Source: Streptomyces sp. RFCAC02
GTDB taxonomy: Bacteria > Actinomycetota > Actinomycetes > Streptomycetales > Streptomycetaceae
Direction: 5' to 3'
DNA: 64,000 bases
Assembly (NCBI RefSeq): GCF_004193175.1
Contig: NZ_SAUH01000001.1
Location: 5,055,501 to 5,119,500, forward strand
A program made the translations under genes and the position numbers. The first letter of the stretch is position 1. The number at the start of each line of letters is the position of its first letter. Under the pieces are notes generated by a model that was not told the DNA's origin, did no database searches, and saw nothing but the letters and a program-made list of their open reading frames with translations. This document shows, piece after piece, positions 43,319 to 51,141 of the stretch.

Positions 43319-44567
43319 TCACACGGCGTCCCGCTCCACCGGGCAGCTCATGCACCGCGGACCGCCCCGCCCCGGCCCAGCTCGCTCCCCGGGATTTCCA
43401 GCACCTCGAAGCCCTGCGCCCGCAGATGCTCGTTCGCCGTCACGGTCCGCTCGTACGCGATCACGACGCCCGGCTCCACCGCCAGCACGTTGCAGCCGTC
43501 GTCCCACTGCTCGCGCTCCGCCGCGTGCACGTCCTGCCACGGCGTCAGCACCCGGATGCGGTCGAGGCCCAGCGCCGCCGCGATCGCCCGGTGCATGTGC
43601 TCGGGCGCGTGGTCCGTGACCGCCAGCTCACTCCCGCCCGCACCCGGCTCGATGGTGTAGGAGCGCAGCATTCCGAGCCCCGCGTACTGGGTGAACGTCT
43701 CCCCGTCCACCATGGTCAGCACCGTGTCCAGGTGCATGAAGGCCCGCCGCTTCGGCAGGTCGAGCGCGACGATCCGCCGCGCCGAGCCGGCGGCGAACAG
43801 CCGCCGCGCCAGCAGCTCCACCGCCTGCGGCGTGGTCCGCTCGCTCATCCCGACGAGGACCGCGCCGTTCCCGATCACCAGCACATCACCGCCCTCGATC
43901 GTCGACGGCTGCGCACCGTGCCCCTCCGCCCAGTACCGGAACCCGCCGCCGTCCCCCGCGTGCCCCGGCCCTCGCCCGCGAACAGCGGGTGGTGGCCGTA
44001 CACCGCCTCGAAGTGCACGCTCTCCCGCTGCCGCGCCGGCCAGCGCATCGCGTTGATCGCCACCCCGTCGTAGACCCACGCCGACGCGTCCCGCGTGAAC
44101 AGGTGGTTCGGCAGCGGCGGCACCAGGAAGTCGTCGGGGGCCATCACATGGAACCGCACCGAGACCGGCTCCGGGTGCCGCTCAAGGTACTCCCGCTTGG
44201 TCATCCCCCCGATCAGCGCCTCGGCCAGCTCCCGCGTCGGGAGCCCGTCGAACGCCGCACGCAGCCGGCCGGTCGCCAGCGGCCCGTACTCCCGCTCGTC
44301 GAACACCCGGTCGAGCACCAGCGCGCGGGCCGCGGGGACCTCCAGCGTCCGTGCCAGCAGATCGCCGAACAGCAGCACCTCCACCCCCCGCTCCCGCAGC
44401 ACCCCGGCGAACACGTCGTGCTCCTCCTGCGCCCGCCGCACCCACAGCAGGTCGTCGAAGAGCAGGTCGTCCTTGTTGCTCGGCGTGAGCCGCTTGAGTT
44501 CCAGGCCGGGCCGGTGCAGGATCACGCGGCGCAGCCGTCCGGTCTCCGAGTCGACGTGGAAGGTCAT
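43319..44567 (-). pseudogene. arcA: Arginine deiminase, two frameshifts
   Basis: Would hydrolyse arginine to citrulline and ammonia. Three reading-frame segments join into a full-length arginine deiminase of about 416 residues: the first with LKRLTPSNKDDLLFDD and NHLFTRDASAW, the second with TIEGGDVLVIGNG and KRRAFMHLDTVLTMVD, the third with GRGGPRCMSCP. Breaks lie near 43962-43966 and 43366-43372; each is repaired by adding one base. Without the second repair the product lacks the catalytic Cys. The 1249-bp span is two short of a multiple of three, consistent with two deletions. Sequencing error cannot be excluded. Confidence 0.88.
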
Positions 44568-44666
44568 GCCCCCATTGGACCACCGGGACCGCGTCCGGCC
44601 GGGATCCGCGGAAAAAGCATTCGCACATGCATTGTCGTGCCCACGATCCCCGGGCAGGATTCCCCC

Positions 44667-45947
44667 GTGGCAGCAGCGCGCGAGAACACCGCTCCCGACA
44701 TCACCCCCACCACCCGCTGGCGGCTCATCGGCCCCGGCCTGGTCGTCGCGGCCACCGGCGTGGGCGCCGGCGACCTGGTGGCCACCGCCGTGGCCGGCGA
44801 ACGGTTCGGCTACACACTCGTCTGGGCGGCCGTCCTCGGCTGCCTGATCAAGATATCCCTGGCCGAGGCCACCGGCCGCTGGCACCTGGCCACCGGCCGC
44901 ACCATGTTCGACGGCTGGCAGTCCCTCGGCCGCTGGGCCGTCTGGTACTTCGCCGTCTACTGCGTCATCTGGGGCTTCGTCTACGGCGCGACCGCCATGT
45001 CGTCGAGCGGCCTGCCGCTGGCGGCGCTGTTCCCCGACGGGCCGTCACTGCGCACCTGGGGCATCCTGACCGGGCTGCTCGGCCTGGTCTGCGTCTGGTT
45101 CAACCGGTACGCGGTCGTCGAGAAGCTGATGATGGTCTTCGTCGGCGTCATGTTCGTCGTGGTCGTCGGCATCGCGATCCGCGTCGCGCCCGACCTCGGC
45201 GCGCTCGGCGCCGGCCTGTGGCCCACCCTGCCGGACGGCTCCGTGCTCTACACGCTCAGTCTCATGGGCGGCGTCGGCGGCACCATCACCCTCGCCGCGT
45301 ACGGCTACTGGGTCACCGCCAAGGGCTGGACCGGCCCCCGCTGGATCCCCATGATGCGGCTGGACAACCGCGTCGCCTACGCCACGACCGGCCTGTTCGT
45401 CGTCGCGATGCTGATCATCGGCGCCGAGCTGCTGCACTCCGCCGACGTCGCGCTGGCCAAGGGCGACCGGGGGCTGCTGGACGTCGGCGACGTCCTGGAG
45501 GACCGGTTCGGCGGGGCCACGGCGAAGCTGTTCCTGGTCGGCTTCTTCGCCGCCTCGTTCAGTTCGGTGATCGGCGTCTGGCACGGCGTGAGCCTGCTGT
45601 TCACGGACTTCGTCGGCCGGCTGCGCCCCGACGTGTCGGCGCGCGCCGCGTCGGACCGGGAGGGCGACCGGGAGAAGTCCTGGCCCTTCCGCGCCTACCT
45701 GCTGTGGCTGACGTTCCCGCCGATGGCGCTGCTGTGGCTGGACCAGCCCATCGGCCTCATCATCACCTACGGCGTGCTCGGCGCGTTCTTCATGCCGTTC
45801 CTCGCGCTGACGCTCCTGTGGATGCTGAACACCGACCGCGTCGCGAGGGAGTGGCGCAACGGCGTCCTGAGCAACGTGATGCTGGGCGGGGCGGGCGTCC
45901 TGTTCGTGGTGCTGTGCGTGCAGCAGGTGCGCGACCTGCCCTGGTGA
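44667..45947 (+). CDS. NRAMP-family divalent metal (Mn2+/Fe2+) transporter
   Basis: Integral membrane transporter of 426 residues with 10-11 predicted membrane segments. The first helix reads GPGLVVAATGVGAGDLVATAVAGERFGY. This corresponds to the NRAMP metal-binding helix, but the usual DPGN is GAGD here, so it belongs to a divergent NRAMP-related group whose substrate is less sure. Start is GTG at 44667 with GGCAGGA 7 bp upstream. Divergent from arcA. Ends inside a bidirectional terminator. Confidence 0.75.
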   Translation: MAAARENTAPDITPTTRWRLIGPGLVVAATGVGAGDLVATAVAGERFGYTLVWAAVLGCLIKISLAEATGRWHLATGRTMFDGWQSLGRWAVWYFAVYCVIWGFVYGATAMSSSGLPLAALFPDGPSLRTWGILTGLLGLVCVWFNRYAVVEKLMMVFVGVMFVVVVGIAIRVAPDLGALGAGLWPTLPDGSVLYTLSLMGGVGGTITLAAYGYWVTAKGWTGPRWIPMMRLDNRVAYATTGLFVVAMLIIGAELLHSADVALAKGDRGLLDVGDVLEDRFGGATAKLFLVGFFAASFSSVIGVWHGVSLLFTDFVGRLRPDVSARAASDREGDREKSWPFRAYLLWLTFPPMALLWLDQPIGLIITYGVLGAFFMPFLALTLLWMLNTDRVAREWRNGVLSNVMLGGAGVLFVVLCVQQVRDLPW

Positions 45948-45981
45948 CCCGAGTCGGCGGGCCTCCGGCTCGGGTCACCAG
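45941..45981. terminator. Bidirectional terminator containing both convergent stop codons
   Basis: Perfect 13-bp arms CTGGTGACCCGAG (45941-45953) and CTCGGGTCACCAG (45969-45981). Each arm contains the Trp-stop end (TGGTGA) of one of the two convergent genes. Confidence 0.8.
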
Positions 45982-46208
45982 CGGTCGCGCCCGCCCCCGC
46001 GTCGGTCGTCGCGCTCGTCCCACCAGGGGTCGTCCGGTCCGCGCCGGTTCGCCGTGATGGCGGCGAGCGGCGGGATCGCGGCGGCCACCACACACATCCC
46101 GATGGCCAGCGGCACCGACCACAGGCGCACCAGTGCCCCGGCCCCGACGAACAGGAGGAGACACACCGTCATCAGGGCGAAGTACCTGCGGCGCCTGCGT
46201 GCGTACAT
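45975..46208 (-). CDS. DUF3099-like small membrane protein
   Basis: 77 residues: basic N-terminus MYARRRRRYF, two adjacent membrane segments (about 11-28 and 31-52) and an Asp/Arg-rich tail. This matches the actinobacterial DUF3099 family as I recall it. Function unknown. Convergent with the NRAMP-like gene, sharing its terminator. Confidence 0.75.
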   Translation of the reverse strand: MYARRRRRYFALMTVCLLLFVGAGALVRLWSVPLAIGMCVVAAAIPPLAAITANRRGPDDPWWDERDDRRGGGRDRW

Positions 46209-46223
46209 GCGTCCGACAGTAGA

Positions 46224-46249
46224 CGCGCGCCCCCGGGCGGGGGCGCGCG
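46224..46249 (-). terminator. Hairpin terminator after the small membrane protein gene at 46254
   Basis: Perfect 11-bp arms CGCGCGCCCCC (46224-46234) and GGGGGCGCGCG (46239-46249), loop GGGC, 4 bp past the stop. Confidence 0.7.
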
Positions 46250-46253
46250 AAAC

Positions 46254-46532
46254 TCAGGACACGAAGGGCGCGGCCACCAGATACGGCAGGCTGCCGGCCA
46301 GCAGCCCCGCGAAGACGACGGTGGCCGTCATCGTGGCGGCACCGTCCTGCGCCCGCCGCGCGAGCAGCCCCGTCGCCACGAGCCCGGCGGCCCCGGCCAG
46401 CAGCTCCCACAGGACGAGATAGGGCGAGAGCAGCGCGGCCGCCAGGAAGACGGCGGCGAACAGATAACGTGCCCGCCGCGATGTCCTGCGGTCGATCCGG
46501 TGGTCCATCCGGTTGTCCAGCGCGTGATCCAT
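46254..46532 (-). CDS. Small membrane protein, function unknown
   Basis: 92 residues. The hydrophilic start is His/Asp/Arg-rich (MDHALDNRMDHRIDRRTSRR), followed by two or three membrane segments to the C-terminus. The ATG at 46532 has GAGGAG about 9 bp upstream; a second in-frame ATG at 46508 would give 84 residues. The 238 bp upstream (46533-46770) hold no gene I can support. Confidence 0.65.
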   Translation of the reverse strand: MDHALDNRMDHRIDRRTSRRARYLFAAVFLAAALLSPYLVLWELLAGAAGLVATGLLARRAQDGAATMTATVVFAGLLAGSLPYLVAAPFVS

Positions 46533-46770
46533 GGTCGGACTCCTCAGCGTCGCCGGTCGTTCGCCGTTTTTCACATCCCCTCCCCACGAAACCGTCACCT
46601 CATGCCCGGGACCGGAATCGACCGGAGGCGCGCACTCCGGAACGGAACGGGACCCGTTCACGGACGAACCGGGTGCCCACCGCGACCGGACGACGCGGTC
46701 AGAACGCACGCCGCCCGTCCCGTCCACCGGTGGAGTGCTCTCGCGGGCGGATGCCCAGTGGCCCGGCCGT

Positions 46771-47496
46771 TCACCGCGTGGTGTCGGGAGCGCAGCAGGC
46801 GCAGCCGGCCGTGCGTTCGGCTCCTCCGCTCCGTTCCGCCGCTCCCGGCGGGACGGAGCAGCAGGAGTCCCCGTGCCAGGCGTCGACACCCTCCTTGACG
46901 GCCAGGGCGGCTATCGCGAGCGCCGCGACCGGGTCAGCCCAGGACCAGCCCAGGGCGGCGTTGGCCAGGAGCCCCGCCAGCAGCACGGCGGACAGGTAGG
47001 TGCACAGCAGCGTCTGCCTCGAATCGGCGACCGCCGAGGCCGAGCCGAGTTCCCGGCCGGCGCGTCGCTGGGCGGCCGACAGGAGCGGCATCACGACCAG
47101 GGAGGCGGCGGCGAGCACGATGCCGGGGCCGGAGGCGTGCGTCTCCTGATCGCCGGTCAGCGTGCGGACGGCGTCGAACGCCACGCAGGCGGCCAGTGCG
47201 AAGAACGCGACCGCGATGACCCGCAACGCGCGCGCCTCGCGTGCCTCGCGCACCGCGGGGTCGGTTGCCGAGAACTGCCAGGCGACCGCGGCGGCCGAGG
47301 AGACCTCGACCACCGAGTCGAGGCCGAAGCCGATCAGCGCGGACGAGGAGGCGACGGCGCCCGCGGTGATGGCGGCGACCGCCTCGACGACGTTGTAGGT
47401 GATGGTCGCCGCCACCAGCCACCTGATCCGCCGCGCCAGGACTGCCCGCCGCGCGGGTGACGGCCCGACCGTCAGGGGCATGGGTATGCCCGTCAT
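46771..47496 (-). CDS. Cation diffusion facilitator-like heavy-metal efflux protein
   Basis: Membrane transporter of 241 residues with six hydrophobic segments. The acidic residues of the family membrane site can be seen in GFGLDSVVEVSS and ASAVADSRQTLLCTYLSAVLL, and ALGWSWADPVAALAIA is a typical last-helix motif. The C-terminus is Cys-rich (SCCSVPPG, CACCAPD), which fits soft-metal binding. It is cotranscribed with, and 1 bp overlaps, the CmtR-like regulator gene, so Cd/Pb/Zn efflux is the likely role. Confidence 0.82.
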   Translation of the reverse strand: MTGIPMPLTVGPSPARRAVLARRIRWLVAATITYNVVEAVAAITAGAVASSSALIGFGLDSVVEVSSAAAVAWQFSATDPAVREAREARALRVIAVAFFALAACVAFDAVRTLTGDQETHASGPGIVLAAASLVVMPLLSAAQRRAGRELGSASAVADSRQTLLCTYLSAVLLAGLLANAALGWSWADPVAALAIAALAVKEGVDAWHGDSCCSVPPGAAERSGGAERTAGCACCAPDTTR

Positions 47497-47840
47497 CAGC
47501 AGCAGCCCTTCTCCTCCGCGTCCCGGCACGTGCGGTCCGCCGCCACCGCCACCACGGCGGCGCGCAGGTCGTCCAGCGCGTGCCCGAGCCGTTCGTCGGC
47601 CAGTTCGTAGCGGGTGCGCCGGCCCACCGGGACGGCGACGACCAGGCCGCAGTCCCGGAGGCAGGCCAGGTGGTTCGACAGCCTCGTGCGGGAGATCCCC
47701 AGCCGGTCGGCCAGGTCGGACGGGTGGGCGGGCGCCTCGCGCAGCGCGAGCAGCAGCCGGCAGCGGATCGGGTCGGCCAGCGCGCGACCGAACCGCGCCA
47801 GCACCTCGATGTCGGGAGCAATGGTCAGCACCCCGGTCAC
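47496..47840 (-). CDS. CmtR-like ArsR-family metal sensor
   Basis: DNA-binding repressor of 114 residues with an ArsR winged helix (SDLADRLGISRTRLSNHLACLRDCGLV). Cys60, Cys64 and Cys105 have exactly the spacing (4 and 41) of Cys57, Cys61 and Cys102, the Cd/Pb ligands of Mycobacterium CmtR; two more Cys end the protein. Start is GTG at 47840. Downstream in the same operon is the cation-efflux gene it presumably controls. An AT-rich TGAATTCA palindrome (47858-47865) just upstream is a candidate operator. Confidence 0.88.
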   Translation of the reverse strand: MTGVLTIAPDIEVLARFGRALADPIRCRLLLALREAPAHPSDLADRLGISRTRLSNHLACLRDCGLVVAVPVGRRTRYELADERLGHALDDLRAAVVAVAADRTCRDAEEKGCC

Positions 47841-47857
47841 GTTAGTACACGAAAGCC

Positions 47858-47865
47858 TGAATTCA
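47858..47865. promoter_or_regulatory. Candidate operator of the CmtR-like regulator
   Basis: TGAATTCA palindrome 18 bp upstream of the GTG start, in a short AT-rich stretch (47855-47876) that is unusual for this genome. Location suits autoregulation; no consensus match claimed. Confidence 0.35.
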
Positions 47866-48047
47866 TAGATTGATGGATCGTCCGGCGCCGACGGCCCCGG
47901 ACACGCGCCGTTCCGCCGGGGCGGGTCCGGCGCGGGCGCCGGCGGGCGGTACGCGTCCGGGGCTCATGTCCGCGTCCCCGCGCCGCCCGGCGCTCTTGTG
48001 CGCTGTCGCGAAGGATGCGAACCCGGGAATGCCCTAGAGCGGGAGTT

Positions 48048-48063
48048 CCCATCGGCCGATGGG
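48048..48063. promoter_or_regulatory. 16-bp perfect palindrome upstream of the terpene cyclase gene
   Basis: CCCATCGGCCGATGGG, 22 bp before the ATG at 48086. Its position between a possible -10 (TAGAGC, about 48035) and the start codon suits an operator for the three-gene biosynthetic operon. Confidence 0.45.
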
Positions 48064-48085
48064 CGACACGTAGGGGCGTGACGGC

Positions 48086-48871
48086 ATGGGCGGGATCGTC
48101 GCGGGCATCGCGGGGGAATCGGCCGCGACCGGGGAAGCCGTGGTCACGGACACGCTGCGCATGCTGCTGACCGTGCTGTGCGGGTTCTTCTGGACACTCA
48201 CCTACGTGCTGGCGATCCGGACGGGCGTACGGGACCGCACCTACGCCGTCCCGATCGTCGCACTCGCGATGAACATCTGCTGGGAGTTCCAGTTCGTCTT
48301 CGTCCGGTCCACCGCGCACACGGCCGCCGCGACCGGCACCGCCCAGGCCGAGATCCTGATCGGCGCGGTCTGGTTCGTCGTCGACTGCGGACTCCTGTAC
48401 ACCGTGCTGCGCTTCGGCCCCCGCGAGTTCCCCTACCTCACGCACGGCCGGTTCATCGCCGCCTTCATCGCCGTGCTGGCCCTCGCCTACGCGGGACTCG
48501 ACATTGCCGCCCGGCAGTACGACGACGGCAAGGCCGTCCTGACCAGCTACGGCATGAACGTCGCCATGTCCGGCCTCTTCCTCGCGATGCTCGCCGCACG
48601 GCGTTCGAGCCGGGGCCAGTCGCTCGGCATTGCCGCCGCCAAGCTCGTCGGCACCGCGGCGGCCTGCGCCGGCTGGTACCTGGACCCGTCCACCCACCCG
48701 GGACCCTGGCTGCCCTTCTGCTCGATCGCCTGCCTCCTGCTGGACCTCGCCTACCTCCTCGCGCTCTCCGCCGTCATCCGGGCGGAGCGGGGGCCGGCCG
48801 CGCGCACGCGCCAGGCCCCGCTTCCGGGGACCGCCGTGACAGCGCCTCCGGAAGGGACCGACGTCACATGA
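48086..48871 (+). CDS. Integral membrane terpene cyclase (DmtA/Pyr4-like)
   Basis: 261 residues with seven predicted membrane segments. It resembles membrane terpene cyclases of the Pyr4/PaxB superfamily, used in bacteria by drimentine pathways (DmtA type). The two acids known to matter in that family can be placed: Glu67 in MNICWEFQF (Pyr4 Glu63) and Asp220 in CLLLDLAYLL (Pyr4 Asp218). Expected role: protonation-initiated cyclisation of a farnesyl chain attached to a cyclodipeptide. The stop overlaps the cyclodipeptide synthase start, which ties it to that pathway. Confidence 0.8.
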   Translation: MGGIVAGIAGESAATGEAVVTDTLRMLLTVLCGFFWTLTYVLAIRTGVRDRTYAVPIVALAMNICWEFQFVFVRSTAHTAAATGTAQAEILIGAVWFVVDCGLLYTVLRFGPREFPYLTHGRFIAAFIAVLALAYAGLDIAARQYDDGKAVLTSYGMNVAMSGLFLAMLAARRSSRGQSLGIAAAKLVGTAAACAGWYLDPSTHPGPWLPFCSIACLLLDLAYLLALSAVIRAERGPAARTRQAPLPGTAVTAPPEGTDVT

Positions 48872-49569
48872 CCGCAAGCAGTCCCGCACCCTTCGTCCCG
48901 GCCTTCACGACCGAGCCGCTGACGGACAACTGCGACCGCATCCTCAAGAGGGGGGACCACGCCCTGATCGGGGTGTCCCCGGGGAACAGCTACTTCAGCG
49001 AGAGCCGCATCACGGGACTCCTGACCTGGGCCGCCGCCCGCTGCCGCGCCGTGCACGTCATGATCCCGGACTCCGCGTTCACCCACACGCTGCTGGCCCT
49101 CGGGTACTCGCCCGGGCGGGCGCGGCGCAAGACGTCCTCCGAGGCGTCCCGCATCCGCAACCGGGTCGAACGCGCCGCGGCGGCCGCCGCGCTGCGCCCG
49201 GGCACCCTGACGGTCTTCCGGCTCGCCGAGATCGAGGCGTCGGCCGTCTACCGGGACCTGCTGCGGCGGGCGCAGGAGGCGTACCGCGACGACGCGGCGA
49301 CCCGCGACAGCGTCGCGCGCGTCGTCGCACCGGTCCTCCGGGGCCATCTGGACGGTGCGAGCCCGACGGCCGATCAACTGGACGAGGCCGCCGCCTACCT
49401 GCTGGCGGAGACGCCTCTCCTCCTGGACACGCCGGGCCTGCTGGGCGTGCCGAGCTCGGCGGGGATCTACCACCGGCACGTGGCGTTCATCGACGACATC
49501 TACGCGGGGAAGGTGGCGCTGAGCCGGAGCGAGCGGCAGGCGTTCATCGTGACCCGGCCCGCCTCATGA
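48868..49569 (+). CDS. Cyclodipeptide synthase, NYH subfamily
   Basis: Makes a 2,5-diketopiperazine from two aminoacyl-tRNAs; 233 residues, typical length. AlbC residues can be aligned one to one: nucleophile Ser37 in LIGVSPGNSYFS, Asn40, Tyr177 and Glu181 in AYLLAET (AlbC Tyr178/Glu182), and Tyr201-His202 (AlbC Tyr202-His203). Asn40, Tyr and His define the NYH subfamily. By analogy with DmtB proteins the product is probably a Trp-containing cyclodipeptide, but the pockets were not analysed. Overlaps both neighbours by 4 bp. Confidence 0.92.
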   Translation: MTASSPAPFVPAFTTEPLTDNCDRILKRGDHALIGVSPGNSYFSESRITGLLTWAAARCRAVHVMIPDSAFTHTLLALGYSPGRARRKTSSEASRIRNRVERAAAAAALRPGTLTVFRLAEIEASAVYRDLLRRAQEAYRDDAATRDSVARVVAPVLRGHLDGASPTADQLDEAAAYLLAETPLLLDTPGLLGVPSSAGIYHRHVAFIDDIYAGKVALSRSERQAFIVTRPAS

Positions 49570-50477
49570 GCGCCCGCGAACTCGACCTCGCCGGCATCCG
49601 CGAGCCGCTGCTGCGGGCGGCGTTCACCCGCTGCGAAACGATTCTTCGCACGGACGACCACGCGGCGCACTCCTGGCTGCGGAACCGCCTGCGCCCCGCC
49701 GTACGGCCGTACTGGGACGCGATGATCGCCTTCTGCGGCCACGCCGACGACCTGGCGGACGCGCCCGGCGTCGCTCCGGCGACGCGCCGGCGCCGGTACG
49801 ACGCGTTCGCCGCTTCGTTCTTCCGCGTCCTGGCGGCCGGCGACACGGCGCTCGCCGGGCCGGACGACGGCGACGACACCGGCGCGGGCCGTCTCGTCTC
49901 CCTCGCCTTCGCGCACTTCGCACGGACGTGGCGGCTGGACGAGGCGGGCATCCGCGAGGCGAGCCGGGCGCTGCGCGCCGACATGGACCGCTCCGCCTAC
50001 CCCACGCTGCGTGAGCTGGAGACGTACATGCACGGGGTGAGCGGGCAGCCGTCGCGCTGGCTCGCCGTCCTGCTGGAACCGGACGGCCGTCCGCCGTCGC
50101 GCGCGGCACAGCACGCCGCCGTCTCGTGGGGATTCGGGCTGCAGACGCTCGACTTCGTCCTCGACGTCGAGGAGGACACCCGCGTCGGCAAGGTGTACTT
50201 CCCGCTCGACGACCTGAGCGCGTGCGGACTCGGCCGCGACGACCTGGTGCGCGCCGTCGCCGCCCGGCGCGCCACCGGCCCGCTGCGCCGGGTCGTGGGA
50301 GCGCAGGTGGACCGCGCCCGTGCCTACTTCGCCACCGCCGGACGATGGCTCGCGGACGGGGACCGTCCGGGCTGGGCCCCGGTGCGCGCGTCACTGGCCG
50401 AGGGACTGCGCACGGCGGACCACATCGAGCGCTGCAACTACGACATCTTCCGCGCGACGACCTCACGGGACACGTGA
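49566..50477 (+). CDS. Squalene/phytoene synthase-like prenyltransferase (DmtC-like)
   Basis: 303 residues, all-helical trans-isoprenyl diphosphate synthase fold. First Asp-rich motif D61-D62-L-A-D65 (FCGHADDLAD) and second motif D196-FVL-D200-VEE-D204 are intact, so it should bind a prenyl diphosphate. Instead of joining two prenyl chains, DmtC-type members transfer farnesyl to the indole of a Trp-containing cyclodipeptide. Membership is inferred from the operon with a cyclodipeptide synthase and a membrane cyclase. Overlaps the synthase gene (ATGA). Confidence 0.85.
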   Translation: MSARELDLAGIREPLLRAAFTRCETILRTDDHAAHSWLRNRLRPAVRPYWDAMIAFCGHADDLADAPGVAPATRRRRYDAFAASFFRVLAAGDTALAGPDDGDDTGAGRLVSLAFAHFARTWRLDEAGIREASRALRADMDRSAYPTLRELETYMHGVSGQPSRWLAVLLEPDGRPPSRAAQHAAVSWGFGLQTLDFVLDVEEDTRVGKVYFPLDDLSACGLGRDDLVRAVAARRATGPLRRVVGAQVDRARAYFATAGRWLADGDRPGWAPVRASLAEGLRTADHIERCNYDIFRATTSRDT

Positions 50478-50570
50478 CAGGGCGCACCACGGACCCCGGG
50501 CACGAGCGGCCCCGGGTACGGGAAGTTCCGTTCCCGGCCCGCCGGAAGTCCGTGCCCGGAACCTCTTGCG

Positions 50571-50596
50571 CAATGGTCAAGAAACGTTGACCATTG
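50571..50596. promoter_or_regulatory. Large palindrome over the start region of the ArsR-like regulator
   Basis: Perfect 10-bp arms CAATGGTCAA (50571-50580) and TTGACCATTG (50587-50596) with a 6-bp spacer, ending 5 bp before the ATG at 50602. Strong candidate for the operator of the regulator that follows. Confidence 0.75.
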
Positions 50597-50601
50597 GTCG
50601 C

Positions 50602-51141
50602 ATGCCCACCGACGACCGTCCCGGGACGTTCCACGTCACCACCGACGAGCAGCTCCGCGCCGTCTCCAACCTCACCCGCCACCGCATCATGGCGGTGCTC
50701 CGCTTCGAACCCGCGACGATCACGCAGATCGCCGAACGGGTCGGCCTCGCGAAGGGGAGTTCCAGCTACCACGTGCGGCTGCTGGAGCGGGCCGGCCTCG
50801 TGAAGGTGGTGCGGACACGGAAGGTGCGGGGAGTCACCGAGCGGTACTACGCGATGGCCGCGCCGGAGATCGAGCTGCCGGACCCCGGCGAAGGAGGGCC
50901 GGACATGCTGATGCGCCACGCGGTGGCCGACCTGGAGGCGTCGCCCGCGGACGGCGAACGGCACGTCCGGATGGCTCATCTGCGGCTCACCGACGAGCAG
51001 TTCGCGGAGCTGGGAGCGCGGCTCCAGGCGCTGGCGGACGAGTACAGGGAACGGTCCGACCCGTCGCTCCCGGACACGTCGCTCGTCTTCGCGCTATTCC
51101 GCCCGGCACGGCGCGAGCAGGCCGAGGAGGACGCCGAGTGA
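50602..51141 (+). CDS. ArsR-like helix-turn-helix regulator
   Basis: 179 residues. A winged helix at about 15-85 (LTRHRIMAVLRFEPATITQIAERVGLAKGSSSYHVRLLERAGLV) is followed by a helical C-terminal half of about 90 residues, a layout of ArsR/HTH_20-type regulators of exporters. No metal-ligand Cys. It overlaps the MFS gene (GTGA) and its own start lies under a palindrome, so it probably represses itself and the exporter. Confidence 0.85.
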   Translation: MPTDDRPGTFHVTTDEQLRAVSNLTRHRIMAVLRFEPATITQIAERVGLAKGSSSYHVRLLERAGLVKVVRTRKVRGVTERYYAMAAPEIELPDPGEGGPDMLMRHAVADLEASPADGERHVRMAHLRLTDEQFAELGARLQALADEYRERSDPSLPDTSLVFALFRPARREQAEEDAE

